From the NCBI RefSeq assembly GCF_027172205.1, contig NC_070605.1, positions 23,926,304 to 23,990,303 on the forward strand: DNA of 64,000 nt, read 5' to 3'. Each line of letters opens with the position of its first letter. Positions within the stretch are counted from its first letter, which is position 1. The stretch is from Podarcis raffonei (lineage: Eukaryota; Chordata; Lepidosauria; Squamata; Lacertidae). The notes below the pieces were generated by a model. It was not told where the DNA came from, ran no database searches, and saw nothing but the letters and a program-made list of their open reading frames with translations. Made by a program: the position numbers and the translations under genes. Of this stretch, positions 1 through 11,280 are shown one piece after another.

Positions 1-201
1 AGCAGAAATAACATGTAGGACTTGTCTTCCCAGGTCGACCATTTAATTGCTAGGCTAAAATCCTTCTCCCTGATGTATTAGCTTTCCATGTAGATGAAGA
101 TTACTTTTCTAGGGAGAGTATTAGAGTCTGAAAATCTCAATTTTATTAATTTACATTTAACAGACTTCAAAATATGCAATATAAAGTATATAAGATATTT
201 A

Positions 202-549
202 GGGACACGGGTGGCGCTGTGGGTTAGACCACAGAGCCTAGGACTTGCCGATCAGAAGGTCGGCAGTTCGAATCCCCGTGACGGGGTGAGCTCCCGTTGC
301 TCGGTCCCTGCTCCTGCCAACCTAGCAGTTTGAAAGCACGTCAAAGTGCAAGTAGATAAATAGGTACCGCTCCGGCGGGAAGGTAAACGGCGTTTCTGTG
401 CGCTGCTCTGGCTCGCCAGAAGTGGCTTAGTCATGCTGGCCACATGACCCAGAAGCTGTATGCCGGCTCCCTTGGCCACTAAAGCGAGATGAGCGCAACA
501 ACCCCAGAGTCGGTCATGGCTGGACCTAATGGTCAGGGGTCCCTTTAGG
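202..549 (+). mobile_element. Sauria-type tRNA-derived SINE
   Basis: The head carries polymerase III boxes (tgtgggttagacc and gttcgaatcc), followed by the body shared with 28516-28870. The 3' end aggggtcccttta resembles the BovB-type tail that mobilises Sauria SINEs. The tail repeat is worn. Confidence 0.8.
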
Positions 550-580
550 TATCATTTGCACTTTTGACATTCATCTAAAC

Positions 581-908
581 CAAGGGTGAGGAATGCCTTT
601 CAGCCTGGGGGGCCCCATTCCATTCACAGCAATCTTCCTAGGGCCACATGCCAGCTGTGGGCAGAGCAATGAACCACAATCTTATTTTTGTGCAGGAGAC
701 TAATTGCCACACATACTCCCATACTCTTCTCCATCCAGACAAGCAAGGGGCATTAGCAGAGTTCAAGAATACATTCCAGGCAGGTGAAAACACTGGAGGT
801 GTCATGCAAAACAAGCCTGGGGAGAAATGGGGTGACCCAGGGAGATTGCCAGGCAGAGAGGTCTGGAAGACTGCATTTGGTTCCTGGGCCTGAGATGCCC
901 CACCCCTA
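581..908. mobile_element. hAT-like MITE
   Basis: The ends are caagggtgagg and ccccaccccta, which are inverted copies of each other. They are flanked by atctaaac and atctaagt, a 6/8 match to an 8-bp duplication. The interior is shared with 42915-43740. Confidence 0.65.
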
Positions 909-925
909 ATCTAAGTTATACTTAC

Positions 926-979
926 CCCACCTAGTCTGAATCTTATATGAATCCCTGCTGCAGCATCTATAAATCCTGC
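926..979 (-). CDS. C11orf65: C11orf65 exon, 18 codons
   Basis: Acceptor ttggttacag, donor gtaagt, 54 bp, phase 0. The peptide AGFIDAAAGIHIRFRLGG is nearly the same as the human segment I recall. An hAT MITE (581-908) begins only 17 bp inside the following intron. Confidence 0.88.
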
Positions 980-1093
980 CTGTAACCAAAGGAAAATCAT
1001 TATGGCATCTTGTTTGTTATAAGACCCTTGGAGAATAGATATGTCTAAGCTTTTTGGGTTGTAGACTATTGTTTAGCTCCCTATTTCTCTTAA

Positions 1094-1143
<50 letters not shown>

Positions 1144-2413
1144 ATTTCCAATATAAGATTTAAACATACATTTTTAATATTGTCACAAATACATAATTTT
1201 TGACTTCAGCTCATCCGCGAATCTTCCGTTTTCTAATCTTCTGTCCGCAATTCTAAATTTAACATTGCCTTTTATTTTGAATAAACCTATTCCCTTGTTC
1301 CCTTTTTTACAGTGTTTCTAATATTATTTCTTCACAAAGCTTCCTGTAAACCCACAAACGTTATTTGCGTATCACATATGCTTTTCATATGTCCACAAAT
1401 TTACTCCAGTCCTTGGTAAACTTGTGATCTCGTCGGTTTCGGACCCTTCCTGTTAGTTTATTTCTCTTAAATCTTGATTACTGCTTTGCTTTGTTGTTGC
1501 TGCTGTTCTAGCCAGTTAACAATAATTATTTGTAAACCTAGTTTATAGCGCATTAAGGAGCTGCAATCCTATACCTAATTACCTGCAGAAATTTGGCTGG
1601 AACAATGGAACATGACTTCTTCATGGAGATTTCAAAACTATGGCTAGCAAGATGAGGCAGGAAAAAAGGAGGACAGGCAGGTAGGCAAACAGGTTTTAAA
1701 ATATTGATTTGCAAAACTCACTTTCAGCACACTAAGGCTGCAATTCTGTACCTACATACCTGAAGGTAAGCTCCACTGAACATACAAAGATTCAGAGAAT
1801 CATAGAATTGTTGAGCTGGAAGAGAAGGGCATCCAGTCCAACCCCCTGCAGTGCAGGGATACATATAGGATACATATAGCAATACATATAGGATTGTGAT
1901 GTCAAAGCACATTATATGTGTCTACTGGAGTTAAAACTGGGTGTTTCATAGTAACAGACACAGTTAATTATTGGTATTATAATTTACTGTCAACAGGTCT
2001 ACAGTATGTAGCTCTCTAAAACGTCTCTTGAGTAGTCAGCCATTTTAATAATTGCTATGTATTGCTTTTAAGTATTTTTATGTTGTTGTACACCCCCCCA
2101 AAGTTTTGCAAGAGTTGGTAGTGTATAAATACTATTGTGCATGAATAATAGATAAATAAATAATAGTTGATAGACAGTAGTGAAACAGTGAAGTTAAAAC
2201 AATGATCCTCTTCAATCTAACCCTTACCTCTTTAGGATCAATGAACCTCATCAGATGATAAGGTTCTCCGCATATTCTAAAGGTAATTAGGTCTTTATAG
2301 TAGTCAAACACACCGATATCCTGGCCACAAGAGATAAATAACAGTTGTTATTGTGGGAAGCCACCCAGAATAACTGTGGCAACCCAATCAGGTGGGCGGG
2401 ATACAATAAATTC

Positions 2414-2462
<49 letters not shown>

Positions 2463-4391
2463 CCACCATTACAGTTTGTGAATGATTTAAAAAAAAGTTC
2501 AAAGGCCAATACATCCTGACAAGAAATTGTGGACTCTTCTTCTTCCCTTGCTTTAAAAGAATCAAGTACCTTTCTCTGTTCCAAACAGCTTAAGGAAGGG
2601 CTGGGACTCCTTAGCAGAGCACGCACTCTGCATGCAGACAGTCTCAAATTCAATTGCTGGCATCTCCGGGTAAGACTGAGAAAGATCACTGTCTGAATGC
2701 CCCTGGGGAGCTGCTGTGTGGACTTAACATTGAGATAGATGGTCTGACTCAATATAAGGCAGTCTCCTAGGTTGCAGATGATGGGGGGGGGGGAATCCAC
2801 CTGCACCCCTGGAGAACTGCTGCCAGCCAGAGCAGACAAGACTGGTGTACATGGTCTCAAGTTTCACACTGGACAACTGGTTCAAGAAGACCTTGTTTAA
2901 TGCTTTTTCTGAAAAGCTCATGCATGAACTTCAGGTTACAAGAGGCAATGGCAACCCAGGGTACTTTACCATTGACCAGTGCCTCTTTGTGACATATATT
3001 TATAGGCAGTCACACAGACAGACACTCTCATCCAAGTACTGTATATGACTTTTATTTGGAGGAACTTGTAATCATGTCTGGTTTTCCCTTCTCAACGCTT
3101 CATCTTGCCCCAATTCTTGTGGCTTGTGCCTTTCCTTTTGTGGTTTCTCCCCACCTTATGCTTTGCTCTGTAAACCTATCACTAGAGGGTTTTTCTCCTG
3201 AGTTGCAGTGATACGCAATACAGGCAGCTCCCAAATTATGTGGGGGTGACATTCCAAGGTACTGTGCATTTAAGTGAAATTGTGTATGTTTGAAACACCA
3301 TTGAAAAAGTCTGCAAACACCCCATTCTGCCCTGCCCTATCCCAGCCAGTTTTGTAACATTTTTGTACGATTTGGGGGTCACTACAGAGGAATGGGAGCT
3401 TCCTTTCTGGAACTAAGATCTGCTGGGGTTCTTATTTGATGTCTCTGGGATCATGATAGGAGAGGAAGGACTAAGACTCTGCTCCCTCCCCACAGCTCTA
3501 ATTCTCCTCAAAAGCCCATCGGGTGCTATTTCTATTTCAAAAATGACATGTTAATTGCTTTCATATAGTAGGCTATAAAATAAGGCAGGCATGGGAAACC
3601 TTTGGCCCTCCAGATGTCACTGAACTTCAAACTTCCATCAGAGCCAGCCCACCCAAGAGGCAGCGTGAAGCATCTGCTTCAGGTGGTGGAAGCGCAAGAG
3701 GCGGTGCCCCTGCTCATGGGGTAGAGAAGACGAGCAGCCGCACCTAGCAAAACACTGCTGCTCAGCAGTGGGAAGCTCTTGCTATTGCCGAGAAGTGGTG
3801 GAGGCGCAGCAGTGAGGTGGGGCAGGGAGCAGCACATTCCCATTTCGCCTCAGGTGGCAAAATGGGATGGGTTGCCTCAGACTCCCATCACTCCTGGAGA
3901 CTGGCCATGCTTCCAGCGGCTGAAAGGAGTTCTAGTTCAGCAGCATCTGGAGGGCCAAAGGTTCCCCACACCTGGTACAGTATATGGTAATAATTTGACC
4001 CTCAGATTCAGGAATACCAGGCTGACAAGCTAAAGTGCAGTCCATGTGCTACATCACCAATAAGGTTATTATTTCATTTTAATTAATTTATTTTTTATAT
4101 CCTGCCTTTTCCTCAGACTGGGACTTACAGATAAAAATACAAAAACACAGATAAACATTTACCATTGTTCCTTGAAGTTACAACATTGATTATAGTTATA
4201 AGCTATGGTCTAGAAAACAGAAAACAGAAAATTAAAACTAAAACCAAAAAACCTAACTCATACTAGAGAAACCCCAGAAGCAGATTATTCTGAGGAAATG
4301 TATAGAGAAGTAGCGCTTCCAACTCACCAGCCATCTTTTCCAGGCTCTCTGAATAACTGTTGCTGCTCTACTTTCTTTTTCATGTTCCTCG
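926..4391 (-). CDS. C11orf65: C11orf65 / protein MFI, partial (three coding exons)
   Basis: Minus-strand gene, coding exons 4328-4391, 2228-2320 and 926-979, continuing past the left edge. Each exon has AG/GT borders and the joined frame stays open. The first exon reads EEHEKESRAATVIQRAWKRW, an IQ motif of the calmodulin-binding type. The second holds GEPYHLMRFIDPKE, the third AAAGIHIRFRLGG. From memory these line up residue for residue with human C11orf65 (IQQAW; GEP..NPKE; AAAGIHVRFRLGG), including a 31-codon middle exon. The human protein is described as binding mitochondrial fission factor MFF and limiting DRP1 recruitment. The initiator exon was not found; it should lie between 4400 and the GC-rich block at 10745-11080. 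The introns hold a young L1, SINEs and MITEs. Its neighbour POGLUT3 lies upstream on the same strand. Identification rests on remembered homology but is strong because the exon phases also fit. Confidence 0.85.
1098..1141. repeat. (TTA)n microsatellite
   Basis: About 14 uninterrupted ATT/TTA units, next to a LINE fragment. Confidence 0.95.
1144..1445 (-). mobile_element. Probable L1 3' fragment
   Basis: In reverse complement a short stretch resembles the ORF2 C terminus (KDWSKFVD-like) followed by AT-rich 3' sequence. The assignment is weak because only a short peptide can be read. Confidence 0.4.
1446..2227. other. C11orf65 intron, LINE tails
   Basis: This stretch holds a short CR1-type 3' end in reverse (about 1797-1862, starting with the aatcatagaatt motif) and an L2-type tail on the plus strand (about 2036-2165) ending in an (ATAA)n-like stretch. 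Nothing else is recognised. Confidence 0.5.
2228..2320 (-). CDS. C11orf65: C11orf65 exon, 31 codons
   Basis: Acceptor cttgtggccag, donor gtaagg. It is phase 0 at both ends. The peptide begins DIGVFDYYKDLI and ends MRFIDPKE. Confidence 0.87.
2345..2460 (+). mobile_element. L2-clade LINE 3' tail with (TTA)n
   Basis: A degraded copy of the ggtgggcgggatacaataaa tail seen in several places here, ending in about 14 TTA units. It lies just upstream of the 2228-2320 exon, inside the intron. Confidence 0.6.
2605..2765 (+). mobile_element. tRNA-derived SINE (second family)
   Basis: The head has tgcatgcagacagtctcaaa and a B-box-like attcaattgctgg. The body ends in gactcaatataaggcag. Related pieces occur at 19600-19690, 23180-23330, 50570-50690 and 56855-56990. 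Confidence 0.55.
2766..3585. other. C11orf65 intron, mostly unique
   Basis: A worn Tigger-like terminal piece is possible at about 3220-3330 (caggcagctcccaaattatg). I see nothing else. Confidence 0.3.
3586..3974. mobile_element. hAT-like MITE with nested insert
   Basis: The ends caggcatgggaaacctttgg and ccaaaggttccccacacctg are inverted repeats. The terminal halves match other hAT MITEs here. The middle (about 3640-3880) resembles the internal gcctcaggtgg part of the element at 33929-34232, so one MITE probably landed in the other. Confidence 0.5.
4065..4240 (-). mobile_element. LINE tail fragment (L2-like)
   Basis: The stretch ttttatatcctgccttttcc and the run that follows read as a degraded reverse copy of an L2-type 3' end. 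It is old and weakly supported. Confidence 0.35.
4328..4391 (-). CDS. C11orf65: C11orf65 exon with IQ motif
   Basis: Acceptor ...gtacctcag, then one base completing the previous codon and 21 codons, ending in the donor gtgagt. The peptide contains AATVIQRAWKRWL. The 64-bp length fits a phase-1 entry and a phase-0 exit. Confidence 0.85.
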
Positions 4392-4399
4392 CTGAGGTA

Positions 4400-5612
4400 C
4401 AATTCTATGACAGCATCCGTTCTGGATGCTGAATGTCTTGAATGTTTCCTTCAAATAATACATTTTAAGATATATCATTCAAACAATTAGCAATTCATTA
4501 GTTTTGCATTTTTTTTTAACTTCCCTCATTAAAAAAAATACACAAGATAATTATACAAGATAAGACCAGAACTATTGATCAGGGTCAAAAATGTCAGTGA
4601 TGATAACTGGACTTACTATTTTACATTTCATAATTTAGGTGAGATATTGACAAACAAAACTATCACACAAGACATATATAGTTTCTGCAGAAAACAGAAA
4701 AAAATAAAAGCAAAAGTAGAATGCCCCCTGCAAGGAAGGAAACCAGGAGGTAATAAATGCTGGTGGCTTTGATAAAGAAAAGCATTTTTTTACAATGGTT
4801 TCAATAATAGATAGTAACATAATCTAAACTCTTTGAACTTACAAGTTTATTCTTTTACGAGCCACAATGATAACAACGTACACTCAACTTAAAAATGGCT
4901 TGCTTCCACTATATCATGCAGAAATGATGCACTGGAAGTTAAAGGCTTTCATACATTCTCTGGGTATTTACTCAGGAGTAATTTCTGGTAAATTCAATGG
5001 GGCTTACATGCTTACCGAGGAGTAAGACCCACAGAATACAACAGAGCTTACCTCTGAGTAAAAATGCATAGAATCAGGCTGTTTGTTATCTTTTAGGTAC
5101 AGGCAACTTCCCACCTGCGCTCCAGACACACAAGTCCAGCCCATCCCATTACACCCCTGCCCCTTTCCACCCTCTTCTGGGTCTGAAAATGACATGTGCG
5201 TTGGTGGTTGCATGCCAATTGAAAGTGCGCAAAATGGCTGCTACTTGTATATACTTGTATCTTTCAGTTTACAGACTTACCCACGCTTTTGTTGGCTTCT
5301 GGAGGGTTTAATTTCCATTGCAGAAAAATGCTTGGACCTGGATTATCCTATACAAAGAACCAATGGACCAGAACAAGAGTTTATCACTCATTTTCCTGAC
5401 TTTATGAAAACTTATTATGAGCACTAAATGAAGAACGGCATCAGGAAAATAGTGATTGCCTTCTATACAGTACCAGTTTTCATTCACACACATATAAGTA
5501 CATTGTTGGAGCAGCAAAATGGAATTTTTCAAAAAGATGTACAGAAATGGTATTGCACAAACCCCTTTCTCAATCTAATAGGATCCTTGGTGTTTCTTCA
5601 CAGATTTAAGAG
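4400..5612. other. C11orf65 intron, mostly unique
   Basis: Contains a copy of the dispersed ctcaggagtaa...cttacctctgagtaa motif at about 4958-5075. No exon is recognised. The open frame that starts at 5428 runs through unrelated sequence into the L1 and is fortuitous up to about 5620. Confidence 0.4.
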
Positions 5613-5620
5613 CAGGGCTG

Positions 5621-8600
5621 TAGTTTTAATGGGAGACATGAATGGAGTGGTCTCTACAAATATGGACAAAGCACAAAGACAGGTGGTCTCCAAGGATGGG
5701 AGACTACCTAAGACCTTTTTTGAAATGACTGACAATATGAACCTGATTGACATTTGGAGAACAAGGAACCCTCTTGAGAGAGAGGGAACTTTCTTTTCTG
5801 AGGCAAAAATGACTTGGACTAGAACTGACCAAATATGGGTAACTAGTGGGATGGCATCAAAGATTAAGAAAGTGGAAATCTGCCCAAAGACTTGCTCCGA
5901 CCATAATGCTGTAAAGATGGAAATGAACTCAACAACAGCTGGATCCTTTAGATGGAGGATGAATGATTCCCTGTTTAGAGATGCAGAGGTGTATAAAAAG
6001 GCCCAGAAGGTATTAAAGGATTACTTTGAGATAAATCTGAGAACAGAAGTGGAAAAAAGAGTAATTTGGGACGCAAGTAAAGCCGTTATGCGAGGATTTT
6101 TAATACAACAGAATTCCATAAAAAGGAAGAGACATAATGAGAAGAAGGATAAGATTTTGGAAAAGATAAAAGAAGGAGAAAAAAAATTGAGATCTAAACC
6201 AAAGTCACATGAAATCTTGAGAGAAATTAAGTTTTACCAGAGACAATATATGGAATTGATGAACCAAGAGATAGAATGGAAAATAAAACAAATGAGACAA
6301 AGGACATTTGAATCGGCAGATAAATGTGGGAAACTTCTGGCATGGCAATTGAAGAAGAGACAAAAACAGAATACGGTTACAAATCTAGAAGTGGAAGGAA
6401 AGAACATTTATAAACCAAATGAGATTAGAAACTGTTTTCAGAGTTATTTCAGGAGACTTTATGCACAAGGGCCGGTGAATGAAAAAGAAATAGAAGAATT
6501 TCTTAAAAAATATGGATTACAAAAAATTTCGGAACAAAGTAAAGTGATTTTGAACCAGAAGATAACTGATCAAGAAATTGAGGGAGCCATTCAAAGTATG
6601 CAATTGGGAAAATCTCCAGGACCTGATGGACTAACCTCCAGATATTACAAAGCTTTGAAAGAATGGCTTATACAACTGTTGAAGGAGGTTTGTAATGAAA
6701 TCTTAGAGGGGAAGAAGGCACCTGAATCGTGGAAAGAGGCTTATATCACACTTATACCAAAGTCAGAGACTGAGAAGAACCAGGTTAAGAACTACCGCCC
6801 TATATCATTACTTAATGTGGACTACAAAATTTTTGCAGACATTTTAGCAAAAAGATTGAAAAGAGTTTTGGTGGGGGAGATTCATAAAGACCAAGCGGGC
6901 TTTCTTCCAGGAAGACATTTGTCAGACAATGTGAGAAATATAATAGACATTATGGAGTTACTGGAAGTTAATATTAATACTAAGGCAGTATTAATATTTG
7001 TGGATGCGGAGAAAGCCTTTGACAATATTTCTTGGAGTTTTATGAAAAAGAATCTCCAAGGGATGGGGGTAGGCCAAGGTTTTGAGAATGGTATAAGTGC
7101 GATTTATTCTGAACAAAAAGCAAAATTGATTGTAAATAATGTGGTTACAGAAGAATTTGCTATTGAAAAAGGGACACGACAGGGATGCCCAATATCCCCA
7201 TTGCTTTTTATATCTGTCCTGGAGGTTTTATTAAACATGATCAGAGGGGACCAGCTGGTTAAAGGGATTCAGGTCGGAGCTAAACAGTATAAATTGAGAG
7301 CGTTTGCAGATGATTTAGTTTTAACTTTACAAGAGCCAGACACTAGTACGAGAAGAGTTTTAGAGTTAATACAAGTATTTGGTCAAGTAGCAGGTTTTAT
7401 GTTGAACAAACAGAAAACGAAAGTATTGGATAAAAATTTAACAGTTGCAGAAAGAGAGAAATTCCAGAGTGATACTGGTTTAACGGTAGCAAAGAAGGTG
7501 AAATACCTGGGGATAAATTTGACATCCAAGAATGTGAACCTATTTAAAGATAACTATGAGAAATGTTGGGCAGAAGTGAAGAAAGATTTAGAAATATGGT
7601 CAAATTTGAGACTTTCCTTGTTAGGCCGAATTGCTGTTATTAAGATGAATGTTTTGCCGAGAATGTTATTTCTGTTTCAAACATTGCAGATTGTGGATAA
7701 AATGGATTGTTTCAAGAGGTGGCAAAAAGATATATCTAGATTTGTCTGGCAGGGCAAAAAGCCCAGAATAAAATTTAAGATACTAACTGATGCAAAAGAA
7801 AGAGGGGGGTTTGCCCTGCCGGACTTAAAATTGTATTATGAATCAGCGGCTTTTTGTTGGCTGAAAAACTGGCTGCTTCTTGAAAACACAGATATTTTGG
7901 ATTTGGAAGGGTTCAATAACAGATTTGGCTGGCATGCATATATATGGTATGACAAGGTTAAAACCCACCAAGGTTTCAAAAACCATATTGTTAGGAAAGC
8001 TCTATACAATGTTTGGATTCGGTACAAAGATTTGTTGGAAAATAAAACCCCCAGGTGGTTGTCACCAATGGAAGCTAAGGAAGTGAAAAAATTAAATATG
8101 GAATCCAAATGGCCGAAATATTGGGAAATTACAGAGCATGAGGAGGGAAAAGTGAAATTGCAGAGTTATGAGAAATTGAAGTCTAAAGTAAGAGACTGGC
8201 TTCATTACTACCAGATAAATGAAGTTTTTAAACAGGACAGGAAAATTGGCTTTCAGGTGGAGAGGTCGAAATTAGAAACAGAGCTTTTGGAACCCAGTAC
8301 TAAGAATCTGTCAAGAATGTATAACTTGCTGTTGAAATGGAATACACAGGATGAGACGGTTAAATCAGCCATGATTAAATGGGCACAAGACATTGGACAT
8401 GACATTATGTTTGCTGACTGGGAACAGTTATGGACTACCGGTATAAAGTTCACGGCATGTAATGCCTTAAGAGAGAACATTATGAAAATGATTTATAGGT
8501 GGTACATGACCCCAGTCAAGCTAGCAAAAATTTATCATACGCCCAATAACAAATGTTGGAAATGTAAGGAAACTGAAGGTACTTTCTACCACCTTTGGTG

Positions 8601-8961
8601 GACGTGCCCAAGGATCAAGGTCTTCTGGGAAATGATTTATAATGAAATGAAAAAGGTGCTTAAATGCACTTTTGTGAAGAAACCAGAGGCCTTTCTCCTG
8701 GGCATGGTAGGCCAATTGGTGTCAAGGAAAGACAGGACGTTTTTTATGTATGTGACAACAGCAGCAAGAGTACTTTTAGCAAAGTATTGGAAGACACAAG
8801 AGCTACCCACATTGGAAGAATGGCAGACAAAGGTGATAGACTACATGGGACTGGCTGAGATGACCGGCAGAATCGGCGACCAAGGGAAAGAGACGGTAGA
8901 AGAAGATTTGAAGAAATTTAAAGTTTATCTTAAGAACTGTTGTAAAATTAATGAGTGTTAA
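5621..8961 (+). CDS. L1 ORF2 remnant (endonuclease end, reverse transcriptase, C-terminal domain)
   Basis: The continuous frame ends with TAA at 8959-8961. It lacks roughly the first 130-150 residues of a normal L1 ORF2. The ATG at 5428 belongs to unrelated flanking DNA and is not the L1 start. A YADD-type box is present as FADD, which is common in vertebrate L1s. Confidence 0.9.
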
Positions 8962-9247
8962 AATGTCTTGGGTAATGCAAAATAGAATTGCAGTGACAAA
9001 CAATTGGATATGAGAAAAAGGATTTAAAGAAAGTGCTACAAGTAATTGAAATTAGGGGTTGCTGGAAAGATTTAAAACAGGGATGCAGAAAAAGGAGGTA
9101 TGGGGAAGTCGCTGAAAGAAGGTTTAAGGAAAAAAAAGGTTAAGAAATTATACGTGTTTATATGTTTGTTTGTTTATGTATTGTTTTGTATTGTCTTTTA
9201 ATATGTGTTGAAAAATCAATAAAAATTTATATATATATATAAAAAAA
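5621..9247 (+). mobile_element. 5'-truncated L1 LINE with long open ORF2
   Basis: A 3.6-kb L1. It starts inside the ORF2 endonuclease domain (GDMNG about 5630; SDHNAV about 5896-5913). The reverse transcriptase follows: NYRPISLLNVDYKIF, DQAGFLPGRH, FVDAEKAFD, GTRQGCPISPLLF and the catalytic FADDLVL at about 7303-7320. The C terminus carries a C-x2-C-x8-H-x4-C motif at about 8553-8610. About 1113 codons run to the stop at 8961 without a break, then a 285-bp 3' UTR ending aataaaaatttatatata plus a short A tail. A 6-bp duplication (gggctg) at 5615-5620 and 9248-9253 marks the insertion. The endonuclease N terminus and ORF1 are absent, so it cannot move on its own. It is antisense to C11orf65. 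Confidence 0.95.
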
Positions 9248-9662
9248 GGGCTGGCCCAAAACACTTTGGCACCTGAGGTGAACCACAAAATGGTGCCAGG
9301 GCAGAAGGGCAAGTGAAGATCTACACCAGGAACAAGGGTGAAATAAGGATCTACATCGGGAACTAGGGTAGGGTGGGGGAATCAAATAAACCTTACTCGA
9401 TGGTTGAAGTGGGTATCAAAAGCAGTTGTGGTGGGGAGAAAGGGGCCCATTTTGAACCAGACAGGTGCAGCACCCAGGAGAAAACAGAGGGTAGCCCTCA
9501 CCATTTCCTGCCTAGGGCTGGGAGGAAATCAGCCGTGCCTCAAGGAGTGCACCAGCGGCAGCGTCCATTGCATTCCTTGGAGGACGGATCTGCTGCCCCA
9601 ATACTGTACATCCTGCCACCTGAGGCAGTCACCTCACCTTGGTCACAGGTGGGCCGGCCTTG

Positions 9663-9954
9663 AATAAGAACGCTTCAGACAATGTAGTTTACAAACTGCT
9701 GCCCTAATTTACAAAGTAAACAAAATTGGATTTGAATAAAAAATAACAAGCCAATTTGTTATTTGTTATTGTTATTTGTCATTTGTTATTGTTATACAAT
9801 TTGTTTAAATGAAGATAAAAGTGGCTTCATCGACACGTCTTCTAGATTGCATTGTAAATACTTAATAACAGTTGCATTTATACTGGATTGCAGCAACGTA
9901 CTGTATCTGTGGAGCTGCCTTTGCAGGTGGTTTGGAAACTTCAACTGGTTTTAA
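9663..9954. other. C11orf65 intron, nothing recognised
   Basis: AT-rich with a short ttgttattgttattt stretch. No exon or element identified. Confidence 0.4.
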
Positions 9955-10400
9955 AAGGAATCTGACAGATTATTACCAGGGCCAATAGATCAGGTCATAC
10001 TAGTTCAATATTAAGCCGTCTCCATTTGCAACCAGTGTACTTCTGACCTCTATTCAAAGTTCTCTCTTTTGGGGCACAAGGGTTGGAATAGCATTGGTAC
10101 ATGATACCTCCCCAAATGTATCTGCTCAAACATTAAGTTTAGCTTCAGAGCACCTGCTCTGTATTTTTCTCTGACACTAGGTAGGAAAACACAAACGGGG
10201 GGGGGGGGTCTTTTCAGTGGTGGTGCCAAGACTTTTTAAACATTTTATGAGAGGCGCCTGCGTGGCTCCCTCTTTAAGGACTTTTAGGCAGCTGGCAAAG
10301 ACTATAGGTTTCTTCAAAACTTCAAAGGGACTTTCCCAGGGAAGAGTAAATCAGGATTTAAAAGCGAGTCATGGGTGCTTCCAGACTGCTGCTATTTAAG
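9955..10400 (+). mobile_element. L2-clade LINE ORF2 fragment
   Basis: Worn reading frames recall the C-terminal part of L2/CR1-type ORF2: a LxW/LH-P region near 10010-10060, then LRTFRQLAKTIGFFKTS near 10275-10325. A G run of 13 at 10198-10210 interrupts it. Confidence 0.5.
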
Positions 10401-10744
10401 GTGGGATTCTGGTTGTGTAATTGTCGAGTTTGTTTGGCAGTTTTGCGTGCGCACACACACACACACAAATACCCTGCACTTCCCCAAAAGAACTGTTTTT
10501 TTTTTGCCGTGAGGAAAGTGATGGAAATTTAAACTGGAAAGCAGGGTGGGTGTGGTGCATATAACACTTGCTGATATGCCAAGTAATCTAACTTCCCCAC
10601 AAACAGGGAATGCGCCTTCAACAGCAAACAAATAAGGGCGAATGCCAAATAAACCTCCCGTCTGGAAGAGCCCTTCGTCCCCAAGAAAAAGGCCAAAGAA
10701 GCCCCACCTGAAAGTTAGGAAGCGTCACCACACAAACAGAACCT
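10401..10744. other. Flank of GC-rich block
   Basis: Holds a short (CA)n at 10452-10467 and otherwise unique sequence. It lies on the downstream (minus-strand) side of the presumed C11orf65 promoter, where the first exon or intron start should be. No confident exon is seen. Confidence 0.35.
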
Positions 10745-11080
10745 CTGTGTGCGCGCACGTGTGAATGCTCCAAGAAATGCATGCACAGGTTCTACCATAT
10801 TCCCTTCCGCGTTTCTGCGCCCCCCGAGTGCAGTGGTGGCGGCTTCCCCCTCTTCGGAGCCTCCCTTCCCCTCGCCGGTCCCTTTTTACCCTCGCGCCCA
10901 GAACGAAGCGGCCTTCGTCTCTCCGCGTCCCGCCCGCGGGGTGTTTTCCTGTTGCCATAGGAACCTCCGGAGGCTTCTCGGCCTAGTCCCTTCCCCGGCC
11001 TGAGGCGAGCCAGGGAGGGGCGTGAAGAGGAGCCCCGGGTGGAAGAGGGGAAGGCAGGCGGAGCAGCGCAGCTTCGGCCC
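10745..11080 (-). promoter_or_regulatory. CpG-rich block, likely C11orf65 promoter
   Basis: Clear rise in G+C and CpG between AT-rich flanks. It is placed between the C11orf65 coding exons and the 3' end of POGLUT3, where a minus-strand promoter is expected. It contains the X-box-like site at 10951-10964. The open frames across it on both strands are by-products of few stop codons. Confidence 0.6.
10951..10964. promoter_or_regulatory. RFX X-box-like site
   Basis: gttgccataggaac fits the RFX half-site pair GTNRCC-N2-RGYAAC with one mismatch (G for Y). RFX sites are typical of promoters active in ciliated cells and testis. Confidence 0.5.
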
Positions 11081-11280
11081 GGTCTAGCTTCATTGCCGTT
11101 GGGAAGGTCCATCCGTCTTCGAAAACGGGCGCGATAAATACATAAAAAGAAATTAGCAACCTTGTTTCTGCCAATGTTAACAAGAGCTGTTTTATTATCA
11201 GAAATTAGTAGCAGGTGAAGTTGTTGTCGTTTTTTTTGCAATCACCTGTGAATGGCAACAGAGCAAAGGCACTAAAAGAG

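Larger units (their letters stand above)
5613..9662. mobile_element. hAT-like MITE split by the L1
   Basis: The left 8 bases (cagggctg, 5613-5620) and the rest (9248-9662, gggctggccc...gggccggccttg) together match the intact relative at 33929-34232. The L1 fills 5621-9247. The outer flanks tttaagag and aataagaa match at 5 of 8 positions, as expected for an old 8-bp duplication. Confidence 0.7.

Noticed and set aside
1-925. Search for the next C11orf65 exon
   Set aside because: No segment resembling the expected FPPDIYYKIF region was seen; the space is taken by a SINE and a MITE.
2348-2860. Frames with poly-Asn or poly-Ile runs (also at 22005 and 18190)
   Set aside because: They are translations of (TTA)n/(AAT)n microsatellites.
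10792-11241. 149-codon minus frame over the CpG block
   Set aside because: Arg/Gly/Pro-rich composition only. No donor-linked homology to C11orf65 could be read.
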